A stretch of 24,757 nucleotides of DNA from Laedolimicola sp934402125 (GTDB lineage: Bacteria > Bacillota > Clostridia > Lachnospirales > Lachnospiraceae): the NCBI RefSeq assembly GCF_052065835.1, contig NZ_JBQHTG010000008.1:1-24757 (forward strand). The letters are read 5' to 3'. Below the pieces are notes generated by a model. The model was not told the origin of the DNA. It worked only from the letters and a program-made list of their open reading frames with translations, and made no database searches. The position numbers and the translations under genes were made by a program. Below, piece by piece: positions 5,815 to 13,241 of this stretch; positions within the stretch are counted from its first letter, which is position 1; each line of letters starts with the position of its first letter.

Positions 5815-6513
5815 ATGTTTCTTACCATCAACAACATTAAAAAATCGTTTGGCTCCGGCGACAGCCGTATCCAGGTGCTGAAGGGCATTGACCTGTCTTT
5901 GGACAGGGGTGAGTTCTGCGTGCTGCTGGGTCCCTCCGGTTCCGGAAAATCCACACTTCTGAATATCATCGGCGGCATTGACGCGGCGGACGAGGGAGAT
6001 ATCTGTATCGAGGGTGAGCGGATGGCCGATATGAAGGAGAAGAAGCTGACGGCTTACCGACGGAAGCACTTGGGGTACATTTTCCAGATGTACAATCTGA
6101 TTCCCAACCTGACCGTCCGGGAAAATATCGAGGTAGGCGCGTACTTAAGCGATAAGCCCCTGGACATAGATGAGCTGCTCCGCACGCTGGGACTCTACGA
6201 CCATCGGAAAAAGCTGCCCAATCAATTGTCCGGCGGGCAGCAGCAGCGGACCGCCATCGGCCGCGCCATAGTAAAAAATCCGGATATCCTGCTCTGCGAC
6301 GAGCCTACGGGAGCCCTGGATTATCAGACCTCCAAGGATATTCTGAAGCTGATTGAAACGGTCAACCAAAAATACGGGAATACGGTCATCATGGTTACCC
6401 ACAATGACGCCATCAAGGATATGGCGGATCGGGTGGTGCGGCTCCGGGACGGTATGATCCGTAAGGATTACCGGAATGAGCACAGGATTCCGGCAGAGGA
6501 GCTGGAATGGTAG
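5815..6513 (+). CDS. ABC transporter ATP-binding protein, MacB/LolD type
   Basis: A 232-aa ATPase subunit that powers the FtsX-type permease encoded next. All motifs are intact: Walker A GPSGSGKS (39-46), Q-loop Q91, signature LSGGQQQR (138-145), Walker B ILLCDEP (158-164) and the switch histidine H196 in MVTHND. Proteins of this group export peptides, lipids or antimicrobials, or act as mechanotransducers; no substrate is predictable. The start is supported by AGGAGG at the normal distance. It is the first gene of a three-gene operon behind a palindromic operator and is separated from the permease gene by 15 bases. Confidence 0.93.
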   Translation: MFLTINNIKKSFGSGDSRIQVLKGIDLSLDRGEFCVLLGPSGSGKSTLLNIIGGIDAADEGDICIEGERMADMKEKKLTAYRRKHLGYIFQMYNLIPNLTVRENIEVGAYLSDKPLDIDELLRTLGLYDHRKKLPNQLSGGQQQRTAIGRAIVKNPDILLCDEPTGALDYQTSKDILKLIETVNQKYGNTVIMVTHNDAIKDMADRVVRLRDGMIRKDYRNEHRIPAEELEW

Positions 6514-6528
6514 GAGGAACAGTGCAAG

Positions 6529-8658
6529 ATGAAAAATCCGCTGCGTAAGCGTCTTCTGCGCGAGCTGAAAAGCGAATTTGGAAAATATCTGGTTATTTTC
6601 CTTTTGCTGGCCGGAACCATCAGTCTGGTATCAGGCTTTCTGGTGGCGGACGGCAGTATGATCATTGCTTATAACGAAGGATTTGAAAAATACAATATCG
6701 AGGACGGCAATTTCCGGTTGGGTGAAAAGGCCAATAAAGCCCAACGGAAGGCCATTCAGGAACTGGGCGTCACAATATATGACTTATTTTACGCGGAGGA
6801 GGCTCTGACCAACGACAGCACCTTACGTATCTATCCGAATCGGGATCAGGTGGATCGGGTCTGCCTGATGCAGGGAGACATGCCGACGTCGGCAGACGAA
6901 ATTGCCATCGACCGTATGTACGCGGATAATAATGGATTGTCGGTGGGCGACAGGCTGGAGAGCAGCACCCGTTCCTGGACCATTACCGGACTGGTGGCCC
7001 TGCCGGATTACAGCTGTCTGTTTTCCGATAACAATGACAGCATGTTCGATGCAGTGAAATTTGGCGTAGCGATCGTGACGCCGGAGATGTTTGCTGATTT
7101 TGGCAAGGAGGAGCTGTACTGGAATTATGCCTGGAAATACGATGTGACGCCGGAGGAGGGCGAGCCGGAACAGGACGCCGCCGAGGATCTGATGCAGGGA
7201 ATTTTAAAGGAAGCAGATCTGGAAAAATTTGTGCCTGCCTATCAGAATCAGGCCATCCAGTTTACCGGTGACGATATGGGAAGCGCCCTGGTGGGGAATG
7301 TCCTGGGGTATACCTGCCTGAAGGAGGTCTGCGCAGCCATGTATTACGGCAGCTACAGCCTGCCTACCTATGTGACTGTCTGGAATGGAGAAGCCTTTGT
7401 GGAAACTACGGTGATTCCCATGCTGCTGATGATGGCGGTCAATTATCTGGTGCTCCGCCGGAAACTGAGCCTGTCGCCGCTTAAATTTCTACGGCGGGAT
7501 CTGAGCCGCAGGAAGCAGAAGCATGCCGTGCCGCTGAGCCGCCACATTCCCTTTTTTACCCGGTTCCGCTTAAGAGTCATTTTCCAGAATGCAGGCAATT
7601 ATCTGATTCTTTTTATCGGAATCCTGTTCGCCAATATGCTGCTGATGTTCGGCCTGGCCCTCCCGGCAGTTCTTGATCATTATCAGGCGGAAATCGAACA
7701 AAACCTGCTGAGCAAGTATCAGTATATCCTGCAGGTACCCTATGACGCCATGAATGAGGATAAGAAGCTGGAAAGTATGATTTCCATGCTGTATTTTCAG
7801 AGTGAGGTGGAGACGGAAAATGAGGACGCTGAGAAGTTCAGCGCCTATTCCCTGAATACCCCGGAGGAGCCCTATAAGAAGGAAAGCGTGGCTCTCTATG
7901 GATTACAGGATCACAGCCGGTATATTCCCCTGGGATTTCAGGACGGAGGCGTGTACGTGTCCTCGGCTTACGCGGAGAAATATCTTCTGAAGCCCGGCGA
8001 TGAGATCACTCTTTATGAGGAATACGGAACGGACGCTTATACCTTCCGGGTAGACGGGATCTATCATTACGAGGGAGGGTTGACTGTATTCCTGCCCCAG
8101 AAACAGCTAAACGCTCTGTTTGATCTGGGAAATGATTACTTCAGCGGCTATCTGTCGGATACGGAGATTACGGACGTGGATGAAAAATACATCAGTTCTG
8201 TCATTGATGCGGAGACTCTTACAAAAATTTCCAGGCAGCTGAACGTATCCATGGGAGGAATGATGGGGCTGGTCAATGGGTTTGCCATACTGATGTTTAT
8301 GGTGCTGGTCTATCTGTTGTCGAAAATCATCATTGAAAAGAACGCCCAGTCTATCTCTATGACGAAGATATTGGGATATTCCAACCGGGAAATCAGCGGA
8401 TTATATCTTATGTCAACCATCTTGATGGTAATTCTGTTTTTACTGATAAGCCTGCCGGTGGAATATGAGATTATGGTGGTACTGTTCCGCATGATGATGT
8501 TGAGCAGTATCAGCGGCTGGATTACCTTCTATATCGGGCCGGAGATCTATGTGAAAATGTTTGTGCTGGGCTTTGTGACATATCTGGCGGTGGCCCTTCT
8601 GGAATACCGGAGAATTCGGCATGTGCCCATGGATGCGGCCCTGAAAAATGTGGAATAA
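6529..8658 (+). CDS. ABC transporter permease, FtsX-like, with an apparent in-frame internal deletion
   Basis: Membrane partner of the preceding ATPase. The 709-aa protein has a first membrane helix at about 20-40, a large extracytoplasmic region, then FtsX-type helices, a second extracytoplasmic domain, and a C-terminal block of helices ending in a basic tail (PMDAALKNVE). In relatives as I remember them, FTGDDMGS is followed by about 60 residues (a helix, a cytoplasmic loop with an ITREA...GTLRASGYT-type stretch, and part of the next helix) before LVGNxLGYTC. Here FTGDDMGS (245-252) runs straight into ALVGNVLGYTC, so most of the first FtsX core is missing while the frame is kept. The second FtsX domain looks complete (AQSISMTKILGYSNREISGLY is present). 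The start has a GGAGG ribosome site. Whether it still transports is doubtful. Confidence 0.88.
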   Translation: MKNPLRKRLLRELKSEFGKYLVIFLLLAGTISLVSGFLVADGSMIIAYNEGFEKYNIEDGNFRLGEKANKAQRKAIQELGVTIYDLFYAEEALTNDSTLRIYPNRDQVDRVCLMQGDMPTSADEIAIDRMYADNNGLSVGDRLESSTRSWTITGLVALPDYSCLFSDNNDSMFDAVKFGVAIVTPEMFADFGKEELYWNYAWKYDVTPEEGEPEQDAAEDLMQGILKEADLEKFVPAYQNQAIQFTGDDMGSALVGNVLGYTCLKEVCAAMYYGSYSLPTYVTVWNGEAFVETTVIPMLLMMAVNYLVLRRKLSLSPLKFLRRDLSRRKQKHAVPLSRHIPFFTRFRLRVIFQNAGNYLILFIGILFANMLLMFGLALPAVLDHYQAEIEQNLLSKYQYILQVPYDAMNEDKKLESMISMLYFQSEVETENEDAEKFSAYSLNTPEEPYKKESVALYGLQDHSRYIPLGFQDGGVYVSSAYAEKYLLKPGDEITLYEEYGTDAYTFRVDGIYHYEGGLTVFLPQKQLNALFDLGNDYFSGYLSDTEITDVDEKYISSVIDAETLTKISRQLNVSMGGMMGLVNGFAILMFMVLVYLLSKIIIEKNAQSISMTKILGYSNREISGLYLMSTILMVILFLLISLPVEYEIMVVLFRMMMLSSISGWITFYIGPEIYVKMFVLGFVTYLAVALLEYRRIRHVPMDAALKNVE

Positions 8659-8674
8659 CTGGAGGAGTGAGATT

Positions 8675-10174
8675 ATGGACGGAAAGAAATTACTGCGGCA
8701 GAAGCTGGCACTGCTCCTGGTTCTGCTGGCAGTGGTGACAGCCGGTGCGACGGTCAGTCTTAGCCTGAAAAAAACGAAGACGACGGAGGAGGAAAAGGCG
8801 GCTTCCGGGGAGATGGCGGCAGGCAGTGCTTCCGGAAGTAGTTCCGAGGATACGACGGAACATCGGGAATCATCTCTGGAAAAGGATAAGACAGAAATGG
8901 TTTACATAAAATCAGATCCAGAGGGAAACACCAAAGAGATCACAGTGGAAACCGCACTGAAGCATACCTCCGATGGAGCGGATATTTTAGATCAGAGCAA
9001 TCTGAAGGAAATCCGCAACACCAGGGGAGACGAGGAATATACGCAGGGATCGGACGGAAGCCTTATCTGGGAAAATCATGGTGAGGATATATCCTATAAG
9101 GGAACCAGCGACGCAGAGCCGCCGGTCAGGGTGAAGGTCAGCTACTACCTGGACGGGGAGCAGATAAGTCCCGCAAAGCTGGCAGGAAAGAGCGGTCAGG
9201 TCAAAATCCGTTTTGATTATGAAAATACAGCCACCCAAACCGTGACGGTAAAGAAAAAAGCCTGCGAGGTGCAGACGCCGTTCCTGGTTATGTCGGCTCT
9301 GGCACTGCCTTCCGATACCTTTTCCAATATTCAGGTAACCAATGGCAAGCTGATGAATATGGACGACCAGAATCTGGTCATTGGTTACGCCATGCCGGGG
9401 CTGACAGACAGTCTGCAGCTGACCGGATATGAAGTGACGGAAGATATCGACATTCCTGAATACGTGGAAGTGACTGCGGACGCGAAAGAATTTGAGCTGG
9501 AATTTACCGCCACCATCATTACGCCGGGCCTGCTGGAGGAGCTGGACACAGACGATCTGAAGGACGCGGACGACTTCGCGGACGGTATGGACGATCTGAA
9601 GGACGGGGTGGAGGATTTGGACGAGGGCGTCGGCGAGCTTTATGACGGCCTCAAGGAATTTGATGGTTATCTGGACGAATATACCAGCGGGGTGACGGCG
9701 CTTCGGGATGTCGTGAATCAGCTGAAGGACGGAGCCGGGAAGCTGAACGCGAACAGCAAAGCCCTGACTGACGGCGCGGCGGCTCTGCAGAGCGGGCTGG
9801 AGCAGCTAAGCGCAGCCCTTAGCGCGTCAGATGGAAAAACGGGAGAATCCGGAGAAAGCGGCAGCCACCTTTATACAGGTACGGAAAAGGTTGTCGAAGG
9901 GGGTACCACCCTCTGCACCGCAGGCGGCGAGCTCTATGATGGCTTTGGCGAAGCCCTGGACGGCGTCAGAGAACTATGCGACGGCGTCCGTGACTTCAAA
10001 GGCGATGGCATTGCCGAGCTCACCAAACTGGGTGGCTCCGACTTCCGTAATGTGATCAACCGCCTGCGTGCAGTGAAGGAAGCCGACGATAGCTACGATA
10101 GCTTTGCGGGGCTTGCCGAGGGCAAGACCGGAAGCGTACGCTTTATCGTAGAGACGGAAGAGATAAAGAAATAA
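8675..10174 (+). CDS. Membrane-anchored x-x-x-Leu-x-x-Gly heptad-repeat protein of the ABC exporter operon
   Basis: A 499-aa protein with one N-terminal membrane segment (about 10-33), a Ser/Glu-rich linker, a beta-rich extracytoplasmic domain and, from about residue 300, a series of LxDGxxxLxxG-type heptads like those of YhgE/Pip-related proteins. A conserved C-terminal segment ends in GSVRFIVETEEIKK. Proteins like this commonly follow such ABC genes in Lachnospiraceae and probably bridge or gate the exporter outside the membrane; that role is inference. Relatives I remember are longer (about 700 aa), with more heptads. ATG 8675 was chosen because GGAGGAG lies just before it; an earlier in-frame start at 8648 lies inside the permease gene. 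Confidence 0.82.
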   Translation: MDGKKLLRQKLALLLVLLAVVTAGATVSLSLKKTKTTEEEKAASGEMAAGSASGSSSEDTTEHRESSLEKDKTEMVYIKSDPEGNTKEITVETALKHTSDGADILDQSNLKEIRNTRGDEEYTQGSDGSLIWENHGEDISYKGTSDAEPPVRVKVSYYLDGEQISPAKLAGKSGQVKIRFDYENTATQTVTVKKKACEVQTPFLVMSALALPSDTFSNIQVTNGKLMNMDDQNLVIGYAMPGLTDSLQLTGYEVTEDIDIPEYVEVTADAKEFELEFTATIITPGLLEELDTDDLKDADDFADGMDDLKDGVEDLDEGVGELYDGLKEFDGYLDEYTSGVTALRDVVNQLKDGAGKLNANSKALTDGAAALQSGLEQLSAALSASDGKTGESGESGSHLYTGTEKVVEGGTTLCTAGGELYDGFGEALDGVRELCDGVRDFKGDGIAELTKLGGSDFRNVINRLRAVKEADDSYDSFAGLAEGKTGSVRFIVETEEIKK

Positions 10175-10208
10175 AAAACAGCGGCTGCGGAAAATTTTTT
10201 CCGCAGCC
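10174..10208. terminator. Terminator between convergent operons
   Basis: GGCTGCGGAAAA (10183-10194) pairs with TTTTCCGCAGCC (10197-10208). Reading leftward, the stem is followed by a T-rich tract (complement of 10174-10180), so it clearly serves the minus-strand aminotransferase gene. It may also stop the plus-strand exporter operon, though no T tract follows in that direction. Confidence 0.8.
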
Positions 10209-10228
10209 ACGTCCATTTTAGCCTAATT

Positions 10229-11359
10229 CTATTTCAAAGCTTCCAGATAGCGTTCCGCAAGCGATCCCTTCATCGGTACGCCAAGCTCCGGCAGCACTGC
10301 ATCCAGTGCCTTCATCACAGCCGTAAGCTTCTCCACACGGGCGTTTTCACCCATGTGCCCGATCCGGATTACCTGGCCCTCCAGCACGTCGAAGGAGCCG
10401 GCCAGCATTATATTGTGCTGCTCCCGCATTGCCGTCAGAATCGCTGCAGCCGTAGTTCCTTCCGGAACATCAAAGACGGATACCGTATTGGAATATCCGT
10501 TCCGTGTATGCAGCTTCAGCCCGCAGGAAGTGAGCGCCGTCCGGACTGCCTGGGCGATTTTCGCATGCCGCTCCAGGATGGTCGTATCTGCCTTAATATT
10601 TTCAAAGGCTGCCCGTAATCCCCGGATATCGCTGATGGGCATGGTATAGGGGAACCACTGCTTTTCAAAATAGCCGTCGAAAGTCATCAGATTCGCGTAG
10701 AACGAAGCAATCGGCGTCTTGCGCTCCTTCATAGCTGTCCACGCAGCAGGGCTTACCGTCACAAAGGTCAGTCCCGGAGGGGCGGAAACCACCTTCTGGG
10801 AGCCGCCGCAGAGGAGATCGATCTGAAAATCGTCTACCCGGACCTCTTCGCCGAACATGGCGGAGACAGAGTCCACGACGGTCAGAATGCCATAGGATTT
10901 TAAAAGGGGACAAATACGGGCGATGTCATTGAGTACGCCGCTGGGGGTGTCGCAATGAACCACGGTAGCGTATTTAAAATTGTGATCCTGCTCCAGATAA
11001 GCCGCCAGAGCGGTTACGTCTACAGTCTCCAGATAATCCACGGTATAGAGTACCGGATCCCCGCCGTACATTTTCACAAAGTCCGCAAAGCCCTTGCCGA
11101 ATACACCGTTGTCGATGATCAGCACCCGGTCGCCCGGCTCGGTCAGTCCGGCGCAGGCTGCTTCCAGGCCCAAGATCCCCTCGCCGCCCAGAATCAGCGC
11201 CTCGTTCTTGGTATAAAGCAGGGCGCTGATGAGCTCGCAGGTCTCCTTATAGAACGTATAAAAGTCCGGATCCAGATCCGGATTGGTACAGGGCAGGCTT
11301 CTGGCTGCCAGCACATTTTCCCGGACCTGTGTAGGCCCGGGCGTCATAATTTCGTACAT
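10229..11359 (-). CDS. Class V aminotransferase, probably pyridoxamine-pyruvate aminotransferase-like
   Basis: A 376-aa PLP-fold aminotransferase of the alanine-glyoxylate group. The PLP lysine is K189 in GGSQKVVSAPPGL, D163 (VVDSVSA) should contact the cofactor nitrogen, and the C-terminal VIRIGHMG carries the carboxylate-binding arginine. At 59-61 it has GEG where alanine-glyoxylate enzymes usually have GTG or GSG; a glutamate here is a feature I associate with pyridoxamine-pyruvate aminotransferase, which makes pyridoxal plus alanine. The neighbouring ECF S component fits vitamin B6 salvage. An alternative is a general alanine-glyoxylate or serine-pyruvate aminotransferase. AAAGGAGAG before ATG 11359 supports the start. 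It lies 31 bases downstream of the transporter gene, in one operon. Confidence 0.82.
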   Translation of the reverse strand: MYEIMTPGPTQVRENVLAARSLPCTNPDLDPDFYTFYKETCELISALLYTKNEALILGGEGILGLEAACAGLTEPGDRVLIIDNGVFGKGFADFVKMYGGDPVLYTVDYLETVDVTALAAYLEQDHNFKYATVVHCDTPSGVLNDIARICPLLKSYGILTVVDSVSAMFGEEVRVDDFQIDLLCGGSQKVVSAPPGLTFVTVSPAAWTAMKERKTPIASFYANLMTFDGYFEKQWFPYTMPISDIRGLRAAFENIKADTTILERHAKIAQAVRTALTSCGLKLHTRNGYSNTVSVFDVPEGTTAAAILTAMREQHNIMLAGSFDVLEGQVIRIGHMGENARVEKLTAVMKALDAVLPELGVPMKGSLAERYLEALK

Positions 11360-11390
11360 GTAAACTCTCCTTTGAATGTGTGAAACTTTA

Positions 11391-11927
11391 TTACAGTCTC
11401 TTCTGAACGGTAACTCTCAGACGCTCCGCGATCGGGATCACGATAATTGCTGCTACGCCAATCTGTACCAGGTTACCCGGAATGGACGTCATCGGAGCAA
11501 TCCAGTTGCCATAGATGAAGCCTTCCGCGATGTAGTAGCCAACTACCTTGATGACGCAGGCAATGGCGATAGCCAGGGTATTCCAGCCGTAGCCGTGATG
11601 CTTCCCGGTGATAGCGCCTACGGTAAAGCCCATGAGACCTACGATCACGAAGGTGAACGGAGCCCAGAGATACCAGCCGGACAGCAGGTCAAAAAGCCCC
11701 ATTCCAAAGGCTCCGGCCAGAGCTCCGGTGCGGCGTCCGAAGATGATAGCGGCCAGGAAAAGAGGTACATTTCCCAGATGAATCAGTCCGCCGTTGGCTG
11801 CGATAGGCAGGCGAAGGTTGACAAATGCAGTGAAGATATAGGTGAGCGCAATCAGCATTGCGTCGATAACGAGTTCCCTGGTGGTGATGCCGGTTTTTTT
11901 AACGGCAACTGCTTCTGTGTTCAGCAT
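11391..11927 (-). CDS. ECF transporter S component, possibly for vitamin B6
   Basis: A 178-aa integral membrane protein with about six hydrophobic segments, typical of the substrate-binding S subunit of energy-coupling-factor vitamin importers. The stretch ANGGLIHLGNVPLFLAAIIFG, followed by GALAGAFGMGLFDLLSGWYLWAPFTFVIVGLMG, is characteristic of the COG4720-like group, members of which have been linked to pyridoxine or hydroxymethylpyrimidine uptake. No EcfA or EcfT gene is near, so it must share the common energising module (group II ECF system). GAGGAA precedes the ATG. It is the first gene of a two-gene operon with a pyridoxamine-aminotransferase-like gene, which is the main argument for a vitamin B6 substrate. 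Confidence 0.85.
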   Translation of the reverse strand: MLNTEAVAVKKTGITTRELVIDAMLIALTYIFTAFVNLRLPIAANGGLIHLGNVPLFLAAIIFGRRTGALAGAFGMGLFDLLSGWYLWAPFTFVIVGLMGFTVGAITGKHHGYGWNTLAIAIACVIKVVGYYIAEGFIYGNWIAPMTSIPGNLVQIGVAAIIVIPIAERLRVTVQKRL

Positions 11928-11978
11928 AGATAAATTTCCTCATTCTTTCCCAGCAATGTTCTGCTGTTGTTAGCTGCT

Positions 11979-12007
11979 ACTATACGTGCAAACTGGTATT
12001 TTTGAAA
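11979..12007 (-). promoter_or_regulatory. Promoter of the ECF S / aminotransferase operon
   Basis: On the minus strand, TTTCAA (12007-12002), a 17-base spacer and TATAGT (11984-11979). The start point, near 11972, gives a leader of about 45 bases. The -35 lies inside the inverted repeat at 11990-12017. Confidence 0.6.
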
Positions 12008-12040
12008 TAGCCAGTTTTTAATAAAACAACCAGTCCAGTT
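11990..12040 (-). promoter_or_regulatory. Cluster of four ACTGG boxes, candidate operator
   Basis: On the plus strand, AAACTGG (11990-11996) faces CCAGTTT (12011-12017) as a perfect 7-bp inverted repeat with a 14-base gap spanning the -35 box. Two further boxes follow as a tight direct repeat, CCAGT (12030-12034) and CCAGTT (12035-12040). This mixture of inverted and direct half-sites resembles operators of MocR/PdxR-type PLP-dependent regulators, but no regulator gene is adjacent. Confidence 0.55.
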
Positions 12041-12089
12041 ATAAATATCATATAAAACAGACGGAAAAAGTGGGAAAATAGAATAAGTA

Positions 12090-12118
12090 TTGTAAAATCA
12101 CGGATTATACGGTATGAT
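12090..12118 (+). promoter_or_regulatory. Promoter of the DivIVA-like / lepB / aldolase operon
   Basis: TTGTAA (12090-12095), a 17-base spacer, then TATGAT (12113-12118), about 38 bases before the ATG at 12156. It is divergent from the vitamin B6 promoter, about 80 bases away. Confidence 0.65.
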
Positions 12119-12155
12119 GAAAAAGACAAAAGGGTCGTGCAAAGGGGGAGACAAC

Positions 12156-12653
12156 ATGGAGGATCAGAGCAAAGCAATCGTAGAGGGCAAGCCGCTGGAG
12201 TATCCGGAGATTGTGCAGGATACCATAGAGGTAGAGTTTCCGGAGATTACAGATTTTGTGAGGAATATGAAATTGAAGAGCGGAATATTTGGATTTCAAA
12301 AAGAAGACGTCTATGAAAAAATGCAGCAGCTGAATAAGATGTACCAGAGTCGGGCCCAGCAGATGCGGGATCAGAACCGGGGACAGCTAAAGCAGCTCCG
12401 GAAACAGCAGCAGGAGGAGCTGGAGGATATGAAGGCACGTCTGTCTGCGGAGCAGAAGGAAGCCTATGACCGGATGCAGGAGCAGATTGCGGCGGCCCGG
12501 GTGGAGATCCGCCGGGAAATGCAGGAGCAGATGCAGGAAAAAGCGGATAAGCAGAAGCGCGAGCTGACGATGATCAGCGAGGAGCTGGAGCGCCTGAATG
12601 AGCGTTTCTTATTGCTGAAGACCAGAATCGGAGAACTGGCAGAACAGGAGTAA
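12156..12653 (+). CDS. DivIVA/GpsB-like coiled-coil protein
   Basis: A 165-aa cytosolic protein with an acidic N-terminal third and a long charged coiled coil from about residue 55 to 160 (runs of Q, E, R and K with heptad hydrophobics). The segment FVRNMKLKSGIFGFQKEDVYEKM, beginning near residue 34, resembles the FxxxxxGYxxxDVxxFL motif by which DivIVA/GpsB proteins sense membranes, with GF in place of GY. This suggests a cell-division or polar scaffold role; it is inference from one motif. ATG 12156 was chosen because AAGGGGGAG lies five bases before it; an earlier in-frame ATG at 12114 lies on the promoter -10. It is followed after 11 bases by the signal peptidase gene. Confidence 0.75.
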   Translation: MEDQSKAIVEGKPLEYPEIVQDTIEVEFPEITDFVRNMKLKSGIFGFQKEDVYEKMQQLNKMYQSRAQQMRDQNRGQLKQLRKQQQEELEDMKARLSAEQKEAYDRMQEQIAAARVEIRREMQEQMQEKADKQKRELTMISEELERLNERFLLLKTRIGELAEQE

Positions 12654-12664
12654 GCAGGATACAG

Positions 12665-13216
12665 ATGAAGAAAGAACAGCTTCAGTCGGTGGACGGAATA
12701 CTGGAGGAACGAAAAAGACGTCTGTACGGACGTCGGGAATTCCGGCGGTTTGTGGTGGAATGTGTGGTGCTGGCAGCGTTGATTTACGCGGCGTTTCATT
12801 ATGTGATCGGTCTGGCAGTGGTCAGCGGAAGCTCCATGGAGCCGGGGCTGACCGACGGGGAAGTGGTGCTTTTCTACCGGCTGGACGAATCCTATCAGAC
12901 CAATGATCTGGTGATTATCCATCGGGCGGACGGTGTGGAATATATCAAGCGTGTGGTTGCGGAGCCGGGGGACGTGGTGGAGCTTTCCGAAGAGGGAGAG
13001 CTTCTGGTCAACGGAAAGCTGCGGGAGATATCCACAGCGGTGGGAAAAACCCAAAGTACTTCGGCAGAGGTGACCTATCCCTATACGGTTCCGGCGGACA
13101 GTTATTTTGTGTTGGGAGATAACCGGGAAAATTCCAAGGATTCCAGGAGCTTCGGGGCGGTAAAGGCGGCCGATATCACCGGACGGGTCTTTGTGTATAT
13201 GGGAATGACGAGATAA
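12665..13216 (+). CDS. lepB: Signal peptidase I
   Basis: Membrane-bound serine protease that removes signal peptides from exported proteins. The 183-aa protein has a basic cytoplasmic tail, one membrane helix (about 29-50), catalytic S57 in SGSSMEP and general base K95 in YIKRVVAEPGD. The family box GDNRENSKDSRSFG follows in the C-terminal third. Length and single-helix topology fit the Gram-positive type. It starts 11 bases after the coiled-coil gene, with GCAGG as a modest ribosome site, and the aldolase gene follows after about 25 bases. The close pairing with a DivIVA-like gene may indicate localised secretion. Confidence 0.93.
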   Translation: MKKEQLQSVDGILEERKRRLYGRREFRRFVVECVVLAALIYAAFHYVIGLAVVSGSSMEPGLTDGEVVLFYRLDESYQTNDLVIIHRADGVEYIKRVVAEPGDVVELSEEGELLVNGKLREISTAVGKTQSTSAEVTYPYTVPADSYFVLGDNRENSKDSRSFGAVKAADITGRVFVYMGMTR

Positions 13217-13241
13217 TAAAATTGCCCGGGAGATAATGCGT

